Shown: positions 12,421-24,300 of the stretch, in pieces
Layout of the letters: every line of letters begins with the position of its first letter
How positions within the stretch are numbered: position 1 is the first letter of the stretch
Assembly (NCBI RefSeq): GCF_003286085.1
Contig: NW_020825289.1
Span: 5,642,001 to 5,706,000, forward strand
Reading direction: 5' to 3'
DNA length: 64,000 bases
DNA from: Drosophila persimilis
Lineage: Eukaryota > Arthropoda > Insecta > Diptera > Drosophilidae
Notes under the pieces: model-generated
The model's database searches: none
What the model was told of the DNA's origin: nothing
What the model saw: the letters and a program-made list of their open reading frames with translations, nothing else
Made by a program: the position numbers and the translations under genes

Positions 12421-14375
12421 CAAAGTATGTCAATTCGAGAGCAGTCGTTTTGTGTTATTTTTGTGTTTGTCGCTTTTAAGCACTCGTGATAATTCGTACA
12501 GCCTAGTTTATGATGTACTTTAAGCCCGGTCTGCAGAGTGGCAGAGTGAGCGACAATGTGGATAATTTATACCTAAAAAGTTGGAAAGAGAAGCGGGAGT
12601 AGCAGAGACGAGACGGATGATGAGGCTGTGTCTCTGCATTTCTTGCCTTTTTTCATGTTGCTGGTATTTCTTTATGCTGCGCCGCTGCTGCTGCTGCTGC
12701 GCTTGAACTTCAATTGGAAATTGTCTTGAGCGGTTCTCTCTCGCTCTGTGTATCTGTCTGGTCCGTCTCTTGCAGCTGGAAAGTGATTGAAAGCCTGTTA
12801 TTATGTGGCTGCCGAACTGTATTCAAATGGGAATTTAGGTTTTATTTTATTCTCTTCTGTTTGTGTTTCTGTTCGTGGAGGCGTGGGAAATACTGTTTTG
12901 TTTTATCTTGTTAAATTGCCACAATTTGTTGTAATTAAGTTTAATTTGAAAGTAAATACTACGAGATTAAATGTAATTTAGTTTCAGCTTTCAATTTGTC
13001 ATTGGAAGACCTGAGAAAGCTAGTAAGAATGATTGGCCTCTTGCTTCCTCTTTAGGAGCTTCTGCTCCTTCTATGCATAACCCACTTTGCCAGTGCAAAA
13101 ATCTCGTTTCTGAACGGCTCTTCTTCATTGTAGCATTGCCCAACAAGAAATCAACAAAAGCAGCCGCGAACAAATGGCATCAACATCATCATCCTCATAT
13201 AACAATAGCCGGGGAGGCAGCAAGCCAAAGTACTCCGTCCGTGGGCAACAATAAACGCAAACGTGTTGCTGCATAAATGAATTCATAATGCAAAAACACA
13301 AAAATTAAGAGAGAGAGAGAGGGGAAAAAGTTTATTGTGAAGCACACGAAAGACGGCTTACATAATCTTTTATATCTTCTACTCCTCTCGATCAGCTCCC
13401 ATGCCATTTGAAGTTGTGTGGGTGCTGAGGGGAGGTAGGGATCGACCGCAACAGCATTTAGCCAGGCTCCAAATGAAACTGTTGATTAACGCACCAGAAA
13501 AAAGTGGGACTGGAACTGGGCAATCTTTCATGTCTGCGTCTTCACGCTTAAACTTTTTAGAGCCCATTCCGTGCTGTTTTGTGTTGTGCTCTATTGAGCA
13601 ATCCAGTTATTAAATTGTGCGTGAAAAGTGAAAATGGGATGCACTCGTGGGTAATTATTATTTTGATAGTCTTGATGAGGATATTATAGTTTTGCTTGGA
13701 CTCTCCAAGCCCGCGAACCACCACGAACCACAAAAATACACTTAAATTGTATTATTCTTAAATAATTCAATCGCTAAACAATTTCTAATATTTCCTGACT
13801 TCACTCGTATTGGGACTGGGGCTAACGAATTATCGGCTCATAATAATTTTGCAATTCGTATGCAAATTTTTGCTAATGGAAAGTCTACAAATTTATGGAA
13901 AGCATGCAAATCGTTCCAGCTGATAAACGTAGCTTGCAGAGCGAGTGGAAGTGTTTGTGAGTGTGTGTGTACGAAATGAAGATGTAAAAAATTACGGTGC
14001 TTGTTGGATGCCCCCATCGCGATCATACAACCTCTCCCTAAATTATTCAATTATTTTGTTGTATACTGAGAGAGTTCGGTCTCTCTCTCTCTCCCTCTCT
14101 TTCGCCGTCGTCTGTTTGTGTGTGTGTGTGGGTAAATAGCAGTATAAAATAACGAGTAGTATAGAAATATTTTAACCCGCGCCAACTAAAAATATTGGCA
14201 TGACATCATCGAACAGCGACGTCGGCGCAGCAGACAGCATCTCTCAATGAATCTCAGTTTTGTTTCTCTCTATGTTTGGCTATACAAAAATAAAGTAATT
14301 TGAAAAAAAGTGATAGGCAAATTTCCCATTTCCATTTACTAATCAAAGTCTTTTATTTTTTGTTTGCCATTGCAG

Positions 14376-14418
14376 CCACATATTAAAAAGGAAGAGAGCA
14401 AACAATTTCAATTTTAAG
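14376..14418 (+). other. hts: Candidate 43-nt non-coding exon of hts
   Basis: The segment is bounded by TTTGCCATTGCAG| with a T-rich tract before it and by TTTTAAG|GTGAGTTCT after it. At 43 nt it has no ATG. It is a good candidate for an internal 5' UTR exon of hts. The assignment rests on splice signals only. Confidence 0.45.
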
Positions 14419-17400
14419 GTGAGTTCTGGGTATTTTTTATCCGACATCAACAGGCTATGTCACGTCACACTCTGCTCTTCTCTTGGTGTGTCTTGCGATG
14501 GCATATCTCAATGTCTCGCAGGTTTTGTGTTTACTCTCGCTTTCGTTGACTCTTGTTGGGGAGAGGGAGTGGTGCGGCAGAGAGCTGCACCACCTCGTCT
14601 AATGGTCAGAGAGGGCTACTGAAAGATACAATAGAAGGATAAACATAATGGAAAACAAATCGTGTTAGCTTTCGAACCGAATAAATGTGGAGATAGCCAA
14701 AAGTATTCGTGTTTCGCTAAATAAACAACCAATGATGCTGTCAATCTGGGATACTCCATAGCTGGGGGGGACTAAAACAAAAAAGCGTAATCAAGTTTAC
14801 GTTTTTTACGAGGGTATCTTTTGGTCGAAGTATTCTCTCTGTTGGCTTTGCGATAAGCTCCTAGAATATACTGTAGTAGATATAGAAATTGTTCTCTTTT
14901 GGGGCTCTCTTCTCCTTGAATCTTTTTTACATGTTGACACGCATAACTTCACCTCTAATTCAATTAAGACTGACCTTTGTTTTTGTGGTTTTTTCATGTA
15001 CATATATGTATACATATATACATTTTTTCGCACTAGTCACTAGTCTGCTCTGCTCTCTCTTTTTGTCTCTGCCTCCTCGGATTCCCTTGGAGCGTGTGGC
15101 TCTGCTTCAGTTGAAATTGAATTAAAAGCCACTTGAGCGTTGAGTCTGCTTTTTATTCCGATGTCGATATGTCGTGCCACAAATGTGTACATGTTCGTAT
15201 GTCTCTGTGTACACAAATATCTCTTTAAATAGTGCAAAAATTCAGATTTACCCCTCCATGCCGTCGGGCATGGTACACTGCGTTTTTACACATAATGTAT
15301 GTATTTCCATCTTTATAGGGGGAAATCAAGAGTCAAGGGGATAGAAATGATATTCTTTACGCTTGAAATTTTGTTGGCTCTCATAAATGGGTCATTCAAC
15401 CAAACTCCAGCCGATGGCAAACTCTCATTTCTCGCTTAATAGTCTTCAAATATGGGGAAAAAACGGAAACTTGAAAATCTGGCACTGTTCTTTGTAAGAG
15501 AGGCCCCAAAATTGAAATAAATCTTCTATTAGTTAGATTACTTCAATTAAAATTCAAATAGAACATTTTGCAAGTATTTGAGTTTTTTGTTGTTGTTTGT
15601 GTTCCACCTGTGCTACAACCCTTCTCGACTGTAACTGATGTTCAATTAAAAGCCCATTTAATGCCTTTAATGTGCTCCTATCAGGATTGAGTTACTGTCG
15701 TTAAGGACATGTGCCCTTACATACTCGTATATGCGGCTCAAACCAATTGTAAACACGCATCAGGCACTGCCCACATTTCCTGCGTTGCTCGCGTGTTCGG
15801 GTCAACGACCCACAACCTCCCACCCCCGGCCGCGAACCCCAGAAATTGGGCCCAAGAACAAGGACAGCCATCGAAAGCAAACAGACACCCTCTTGGGCAA
15901 TAGAGCGAGGGGGTTCTTGACGGCCTCTGGAAATAAAAATACCTGTGCGGGACACGCCTAGCATTTTATTGGATTTTCCTTAGAGCATTGTTAGTTTAAT
16001 TCTTTTTTCGCCGGCAATTTCACTGTCGCCGTTGCCTAGCCGTTGCCATGCAATTTTGAATGAATGGCGCCGGCCAAATGACGGAACTGTGGCGCCACCA
16101 ATGAATGTTTGCTACCACGCGCCTCGTAAAAATATCCTGGAATTGGGATTGGGTGGGTGGTTTGGTGGGGTTGCTGCTGTTGCTGTGCCGTGCCGTGGTT
16201 GCTTCTCGTTTGCGTTTTGAGTTAATGACAGGAAATGACGTCATGTGCCCCTCAGAGGGGATGAAATTGTATTTGCTTGTCTTTAAGTGCCGGGAGGGTT
16301 GTGGGTGTGGGTGCCACAATGTCCTGGATGATGTCATAGTCTACAAATATGATTACTTCCCGCCTGACTAGATTACAGAGCAAACGAGAGACAAGGAATC
16401 GATACACTCCTGAAGATCTCTTAACAAATCTTTCGAAAACTGATATTGAGCGATTTTCAATGCAATAAAATGATCCCCCTTCCTCTCTGGACGTTAGCAA
16501 ATCTCAACAGCTGTGCAGATTTCAAGTTTATTTGGCAATTTTACAAAACCAAACCAAATTTATGTGTATCAAAAATATCAAAAATACTACAAATTGGCCA
16601 ACAGTTTTGGCCAACTTCCAAGTGAGTCAAAGACAAATCGCCAGCCATCGTCCCATTCAACAAAAGGCTTTAATCAAGGGCAAAATTAGAAAAATGAAAA
16701 TATACTGACGAAGTATTAAATACTCTTTGCTATGCCAGCTAAATAATATGCATCGAATTTTTTTAAAATGACAACAAATTACAATCTATATATTCGTAAA
16801 ACTATGCCGATATTTACCGTATCTAGCGTTTCAAGGGCATAAAAAGCGAACGCAAAAGCATTATTTATTTTTTTGTTTGCTTTGGCGATTCACTTTCTTT
16901 TGTGTCTGTCCCCTTCCATTCATTCCTCTCTCGGACTCTTGCTTCTCGGCTGCCAGTCTGTTTTTATGCAATTTTGCTGCACCACTCTTCATAAAGAGGG
17001 CGTTGGCGCCAACTTTTCTGCCGGCATTAAGATTTATGTGCGGATTTTGTAATTCAAGCCACGCGACTCACAAGCGACTTTCGGCGCCGTCAGATACCAG
17101 AAGCAGGCAGCAGCAGCAGCGGCAACAACAACGGGTTGTCCAGAACAGTGGAGAATGGGGCGACGAGCCCGACCAGACAGAGTGGCAGCTTGTTAGCAAA
17201 ACAAACAAAATTAGCAGAGGGCAGGGGAGAGAAGGCCAGACGGAAAAGCCTCACGGCTACGGATAGACCAAAACCAAGACAAGTCGCTGGCTGCTGATGC
17301 TACTGCTACCTTGTTAAAAAATTGCACACGCACGAGAAATTCCCAGAGCAGAGCTACAGGCCCAAATGAAGACATTTTAACGATAACTGTGCCTAGATAC

Positions 17401-17538
17401 GAGACAAGCGAGCACGAAACAAGCGTCTTGGCACACTCCATATTGGCCGAGCTGTTATAATTAATGCTTAAAAAGCCATTTAGTCACGAAAAAAATTAAA
17501 AGGTTACCTTCGAGAAAAGAAAAAAAGTTATTTCAACC

Positions 17539-17611
17539 TGTTTCCGCCCGGGATCGAACCGGGGGCCTTCTGCGTGTTAGGCAGATGTGATAACCGCTAC
17601 ACCACGGAAAC
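17539..17611 (-). tRNA. tRNA-Val (AAC), copy 1
   Basis: 73 nt on the minus strand. The acceptor strands are GTTTCCG and CGGAAAC with discriminator A, the D-arm contains GTGTAGCGGTTATCAC, and the T-arm contains GGTTCGATCCC. The anticodon stem TCTGC/GCAGA encloses CTAACAC, so the anticodon is AAC (Val). No intron. A T7 run lies just past the 3' end as a Pol III terminator. The gene is inside an hts intron, antisense to hts. Confidence 0.97.
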
Positions 17612-17924
17612 AGCTGGTATTTGAGTGGTCAAATACTTATTAGTGCAAAGCTGCTATTGGAGGGGGAGGCAGTAAACAAATTGAAATATTATTTTAAAGT
17701 TTACTGTGTACTCATAATTTAACGTAATTTAAATAGTTTTCGTGTCTGTACCGAAACCTTACCTTGCTGATTTTACTCCTTTCATAAATATTCCGAACTT
17801 TCCTAGATCTTATCAAATAAAAAGTTATTCCCGTCTGCCCAATCCATGCTTCCAAGGTTTGGATTTAAAATAGACTTCAGATAAAATTAAACTTGAAAAT
17901 CGAATGCAAAAAAAGTATTCAACC

Positions 17925-17997
17925 TGTTTCCGCCCGGGATCGAACCGGGGGCCTTCTGCGTGTTAGGCAGATGTGATAACCGCTACACCACGGAAAC
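17925..17997 (-). tRNA. tRNA-Val (AAC), copy 2
   Basis: Identical in its 73 nt to the copy at 17539-17611, about 390 bases away in the same orientation. The short flanks TTCAACCT and AGCTGG are shared too, so the pair arose by local duplication of a unit slightly larger than the gene. A T7 run follows as terminator. Confidence 0.97.
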
Positions 17998-18355
17998 AGC
18001 TGGAAGCAAGGTGACCAAACACGGAACAGTTTCTTTGTACCATAGAAGTGTTGATGGAAAAATATAAAAATACTGTAGAAATCGCTTATTGAGATAAGAT
18101 TTTAAAGTATTATTGGTTTCATACAGTATGCTTTATAAATAAAATAGGTTATACTGCATTATGTTTCTGCTATCGGCTACAAAATTACAAAAAAGGTCGC
18201 AAGAATGCAAGTTCTGTCCGACAGTATGTGAAAATTCATTTCATGAAATAAAAAAGTCTATCTATTTATTAGTACATTACATTAGTAAAAATTAGTACTA
18301 AAAAATATCGTATTAAAGCATAAAGTAAAGTGCAAAAAAGAAATGAATGTTTCAT

Positions 18356-18437
18356 CGCAGCCGGTAGGATTCGAACCTACGCTCCCAGAGGGAATCTGAT
18401 TTCGAGTCAGACGCCTTAACCACTCGGCCACGACTGC
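18356..18437 (-). tRNA. tRNA-Ser (CGA)
   Basis: 82 nt on the minus strand with a long variable arm (ATTCCCTCTGGGAGC region), as expected for serine tRNA. The anticodon stem TCTGA/TCAGA encloses CTCGAAA, anticodon CGA (Ser). The acceptor strands GCAGTCG and CGGCTGC pair with one G-T, discriminator G. No intron. A TTTTTT terminator lies about 20 bases downstream. It lies in the same hts intron as the two Val copies, also antisense to hts. Confidence 0.97.
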
Positions 18438-21321
18438 TTGTGGAAGACTCATGTCCAAAGCTGAATATACCAGAGATGGGTGGCGAAATACTCTAATATT
18501 ATTTCATGCAATATCTATTTGACAAATTTCCGCATACGAACACGTTTCGCGTCAAGCTTGTGCAACAAATGATTTAGAATCTAGGCTAAGTACGCTCCAT
18601 GAAATATATTGGAATGCCTAGGCACAAAAAATATGACTTCCACAAATTAGCACACTATGAATGATTGCATAAAAAGTAATGATTTATTGCACTTTTTCTC
18701 TGGTTTTCTTGGTGATCGTTTTTGTACAAATTTCTGGCTGGATGAAATGCTTTTTCAGACGACAACAGCTTTATTATCATCATCAGATCTCTGGCGGTGT
18801 CCCACTGACTGACTGACTGAGTGAGCGACTTGTTGCATTATTGAAACTGAATGAATTCATTTTCTGTGCGACCTTATGGCCACTCTGTGGCATATCACAC
18901 TTGAGACGATGGGACAGCTCCAGCTCACCCCCTCCTCAGCTGTCTATCTGTGCTCGATGGAGTGGAGGAGATTACGTAAGATTTCTTCTTTGGTTGCGCG
19001 ATAATTGAATACTTGGGAAATTTAATTAACGCCAGCGAATACGAGTGTATGTATGTATGTATTGTATGTGTGAAAATGATGTACGATCATTCAGAGGGTG
19101 TTCAGTTCTTTGAGTCAATTTGGTTGCGAAGATGTTTGCTGTTTTGGCTTTAATCTTATCTTTTATCGTAATGTAACGTTAGCATGTTTCTGCTTCTCTC
19201 CCGCACTACCCATTACCGCTCTCAGCATTCTTGAGCTGTCTGTTTTGGGGCCACACTGGCACACGACGCTACCCATTGAAAGACATGGGTGTGTCCGCGA
19301 CGACGTCGTCGTCGCCGCCGCCGCCAAACAAGTGTGATGTAATTGCATAATGTCAACAAGAGTCAGGCGGCAAACAAACTGCGGCGCTGACAGGCCAGCC
19401 TATGCCGACGGCGGCAGCGGCAGCCGCTCGCGTCATCGATGGCGTCGCTGTGGCGTTAGATGCTCCTAAATTTAATTGTTTTCTTCCGCACAAAAAGGTC
19501 AGAAACAGAGAGAAAAGAGAGAAATAGAACGAGAGAATGGTGTCTGCAGCGTTGACAAAGTTAAAGTTCAATAAACTGAAATGTTTTGATACTTGTGCTC
19601 AAATTGGGATTTAACAAATCAATTGGTTGATCCACTGGTTGACACTGTTGACTATATTGGCCAACCAGTGTTGCCTTATCTCAGTGGAAACGCGTCGATT
19701 TTTGGCAGAGAACAACTTTAAAGGCATTCCTCTCTTCGTTCTTCAATGCATTGAGTATTGAGCGTAGTCAAGTCTCTGCCGCCACCTACGGAAAATTATA
19801 ACTTTTTTGTTGTTGTTAGGGCTACTCTGGTGGGAGGGAGTTGATGATCAGCCTACGCAGTAATTGTGAATACTTGTTGGGGATCAACTCCATGCGCCCA
19901 CACACACGCAAACCCTCTCACACGGCAGAGTGCACTTAAAAAGCGTTTATTCAGCATTATTCCGTTTGATTGCAGCCAAAAGAACGTCTTCGAGCACCCA
20001 CGCACCCAGGCATAGTCAGAAAAGGGAAGAGAGCAAAGGAAAGGCAAAGTTCAATTACCTTAGCATCACGATAATTCTGTAAGAGTTGGCTCTGTTGTGG
20101 TTGTTGGTGGGATGTACATATATGTATGTCCGGTGGGCAATACGTCATCATTTGCAAATAGTCTCTTGTGAATGCAATTGTCTTCCATTAATCTTATCTA
20201 ATAAGGAAGGAAATGGGGAACTAAGCCAACCGCCCGCGGTAACAGAACTTGCAAGGGCAAAGGCATGTAGGGAAGGGAATTGGGTCAGCATAAATTATAC
20301 ACGTTGCTCGTAATTATTGTTTTTGTTGTTCCAGTGTGTCAGAAAGCCGCAGGAGCGTATTCCACCGTTCTTTAGTTGAGCCAAGAAATTTCTTAAACGA
20401 TATGTTTTCTCAGCCTCTCTCTGCTGATGACATTCCCTACTTTGTTTACCTTGCTTATTGCATTTGTTTATATGTTTTTGTATGTATGTTCGAGTACCGC
20501 CTGCGGCACCAATCCACCAGCATCAGGGTGCAATTTGAAGGTTAGTGCTCACAGTGGCTGGGGTCTGAAACACCACGCCTAAGATTTAAAGAGCAAAGCA
20601 TTTCTTTCCCGGTCTTGTGTTTATTTATTTTCGATACATCTCCTCTCTCTCTGCTCGGTTTTTCGATTTCCGAGGCATTTATTTGAAATTCGTAAGAAGC
20701 AAAATGGATCTTAAAATAGTTTTTTCTGTGTTTTCCTTTCTGCGTTGCTTCTGCTCTGGGTTGTCGCGCCTGTCGTAGCACGTGGGCAGGAAGGAAAGTG
20801 TGTGGTTTATTTTCCAATGGTTTCCCCCCCTGCTTTTCACTGTGTAAAGTGTCAGACTGGGAAGTAAATATATAATTTTTTTTTTTAGCCAAAATTAGAA
20901 ATTAAATAAAGTGAAATATGCGGCACAACTCCCTCCTTGGTCCCATTCCTCTCTCTATCTCTCTGTCTCTCTTGCACTCTCCCCCAAAACAGTTTTGGTC
21001 ATTCACAGGAAAAGCAGACAGCTAGAAAGTTCTCTCAGCGCTATTCCTCTCTCGCTTAAATTTTGGGTGGTTGTGTTTGCCCGCTCTCTCTCGCTCTCTC
21101 TCTCTCTCTGTTGCCACCCCCTTTTTTCCATTTCGCATGTGTTTGTGTGTGTGTACACAACGGGAACAGTGTAGAACGGTGCTCTGCCGTTTTAAGGTCA
21201 GTTGAAAATTTTCCAGCTGAGCGTAAAGTAAGCGTACAAAATGTGAAGGAAAAGCAATTGTAATTTAAAATACCCTTTTCCCCTTTTCGTTTGCAGCATT
21301 TAAACAGAAAAGGAAGCAAAC

Positions 21322-24300
21322 ATGACTGAAGTCGAGCAACCGCCACAGAATGGCATAGACCCAACCGCCGGCGATCACGACGAGGACAGCAAAGCGCGTC
21401 CCGCCGATATTGAACAGGTAAGTGGCGATTGAAAGCAATTTCTGCCTTTTCCGATGCACCATCACCTCTGGGTCACGTCGCTCTTCCACAGGATATGCGC
21501 GAAATGGAGCGCCGCAAACGCGTCGAGGCCATTATGGGCTCGAGGCTGTTCCGCGAGGAACTGGAACGCATCGTCGATTCGGCCCGTGAGGGAGGTGGCG
21601 GGGCCAGCGGCATACTGCAGCAGCTGTCGGACATTGTGGGCGTGCCGGTGAGCCGGGTGGGCAGCGTTTTCAAGAGCAGCAGTTGCATGGTGCCCATTAA
21701 CGATATACGCGGCGTGGAGTCCATGGGCTATGCCAAGGGCGAGAAAATACTCCGCTGCAAGCTGGCTGCCACATTCCGTCTGCTGGATTTGTACGGCTGG
21801 ACGCAGGGTCTGGGGGCACAGATCACCGCACGCCTAAAGGTCGACCAGGAGTACTTCCTGGTCAATCCCTATGGCCTGCTCTATCATGAAGTCACTGCCT
21901 CGGCGCTAAACAAGGTGGATATGCAGGGCCATATTGTGGAGCAGGGCACCACCAACTTTGGCGTGAACAAGAGCCGTAAGTCGCCAACACACCCCTTGCA
22001 TTTAATATTTTCAATTTTTAATATTGGCTTTTCCGCTCCCCCCCAACCAGACTTTGTCCTCCACTCGGTGGTGCATGCAGCACGCCCCGACATTCGCTGC
22101 GCCATCTACATTGGCTGCAGTCCGGTTGTGGCCATCTCTTCGTTGAAGACCGGCCTGCTGCCCCTCACCAGGGATGCCTGTGTGCTGGGCGAGATCACCA
22201 CGCACGCGTACACGGGCCTGCTCGATGAGGAGGAGCGCAACCGCCTTGTCCGCAGCCTGGGGCCCAACTCCAAGGTCATACTGTTGGCCAACCACGGCGC
22301 CCTATGCTGCGGCGAGACCATCGAAGAGGCCTTCTTCGCCGCCTGCCACATTGTGCAGGCGTGCGAGACGCAACTGAAGCTACTGCCCGTGGGTGTGGAC
22401 AATCTGGTGCTAATTCCCGAGGAGACGCGCAAGATCATCTACGAGCAGTCGCGCCGGCCCCCAGAGGACCTGGAGAAGAAGTTTGCCGCCGTCACGGCTG
22501 CCGAGGATGGAGCCACTGCCACGGAGCCTGCTGTCGCTGAACAGGCGGCTCCCACGCCCAAAATCGGCAGTCCGCCCAAGTGGCGTGTTGGGGGAGCCGA
22601 CTTCGAGGCCCTTATGCGCATGCTGGACAATGCTGGCTATCGCACAGGCTACATCTACCGCCATCCCCTGATTAAATCGGATCCACCCAAGCCCAAGAAC
22701 GACGTGGAGCTGCCACCGGCCGTGTCATCTCTCGGCTATCTGCTCGAGGAGGAGGAGCTCTTTAGACAGGGGTAAGGAACAAGGAACAGTCAACGCTCTT
22801 CCAAGAGTGATCCTAATGATTCCAATTATCTAATACCTCCAACAGCATCTGGAAGAAGGGAGATCTGCGCAAAGGAGGCGACCGCAGTCGCTGGCTCAAC
22901 TCCCCGAATGTGTATCAGAAGGTCGAAGTCCTGGAGACGGGCACCCCAGATCCCAAGAAAATCACAAAGGTAGAGATCATAACTTTCGAAGATAAACACC
23001 AGACCACGACAGCGTCCACACAGCAGCGGAATGTTGCTAGCCTTAAGGAGATTGAAGGGAATTAGTTGAGCCGGCCAACCCACCCCAACCCAACCCAAAG
23101 AAAACCCCACACTACCCAGACATTCCACTTGCTCCGCCTCCATTTATGAGTTCCCCTTTAGCTAGTTTCAGTTCCGATTCTGCTGCTAAACTTGCGAAGA
23201 TATTCACGCATAATATTTGTCTGCCTAGCCACTAAGTAAATCAAAGTAATCGTCTAAAATATTAGTACATGAACTATATATTTATATACATTCTTATATA
23301 TTTTGAAAATAGATTTTTAAATCGTGCTAAACAAAACAAAAAGATATTTTACCCGCTTTGCCAGCAAACAAATTCTGTAATTTGTGCATTACATTACCCA
23401 AATAAATATTTAACTTAAAACCGAAAATAACTCTTGCATAGATGGATGATTTTGTGCCTCCTTTAGGGGTCTTCCCCTGCTGTCTGTCTCTCTGCTTTTC
23501 TTCCACTATAACGAATCGAACGAATGCTCTGTAAAACAATGCAAAGAAAGAGAAAGAAATTTGTTATTAAGTATTTAATCATTCAAATACAAATTCATTT
23601 ATATTCATTTCCAACATTTTCACTTCATTTTTTAAAACATTTGTTTGTTCCGTTGACATTTAAACAAATTTTTCTTTGCATGTTTTATGGTTAAGATTTC
23701 TTTCAATTAAATAAATATTTTTTTTTTTATTTTTTAGTATTTGTATAAACTTTTACCTATTTTTTTTTCTCATTTGTTCTCAAGGCACAAAATCATTTCT
23801 GACTGTTATTTTTGTTATATTAAGAACATTTTCGATAATACAATAGTTAAAAAAAAAAACATTGCTCACAAATGCTTGAAGAATTGTATTTCTTATATAA
23901 TTAACACTGAAGCGTATTTATGTATAAGATGATTGGCTAAGAGACCCGAACAATCGTTGGGCTAACGCCTATAGAGAGCATTTCGATGTAGCTTTAAGTA
24001 TTTTAGATTTAAGCATATCGGCCCCTAAATTAAACAAATTTCTTTCTCTTTCTTTTCTACTTGCATTGTCCCACCCCATTGCCCCACACCGTAAAAATGC
24101 TTGCGTGCTCAAATTGAACACTATAACCTTCAAAGTGGGTCGCTGAGGGTTCACCCACCCATTCGACGCCCGTGAGGATCGAAGATCCGCTGCAGTTTGT
24201 GCCATGTGGGACGAATACCAAGGAGTTTAAGCGCGTCCAACAGCAAGTCAGTATTCATTTAGTTGCCTCAATTCCCCTTTAGATCGTCCACTATGTATGC

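Larger units (their letters stand above)
9919..21296. other. hts: Large 5' introns of hts
   Basis: More than 11 kb without a supported protein gene, apart from the candidate leader exons. The sequence is rich in CT/GA and GT microsatellites (for example 11463-11480, 12391-12414, 13307-13323, 14078-14100, 21085-21110). Three tRNA genes lie on the minus strand at 17539, 17925 and 18356. A segment at 20332-20540, with TTGTTGTTCCAG before it and TTTGAAG|GTTAGT after it, could be another leader exon. The many short ORFs here read repeat sequence in several frames and are not believable genes. Confidence 0.6.

Noticed and set aside
12120..12479. 119-codon ORF in an hts intron
   Set aside because: It runs through CAA/GCA and GAGA simple repeats that stay open in several frames; no start context or conservation argument.
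15256..15273. Perfect hairpin CCATGCC-GTCG-GGCATGG in an hts intron
   Set aside because: Only seven base pairs, no extension and no T run or other context. Stems this size are expected by chance in an 11 kb intron.
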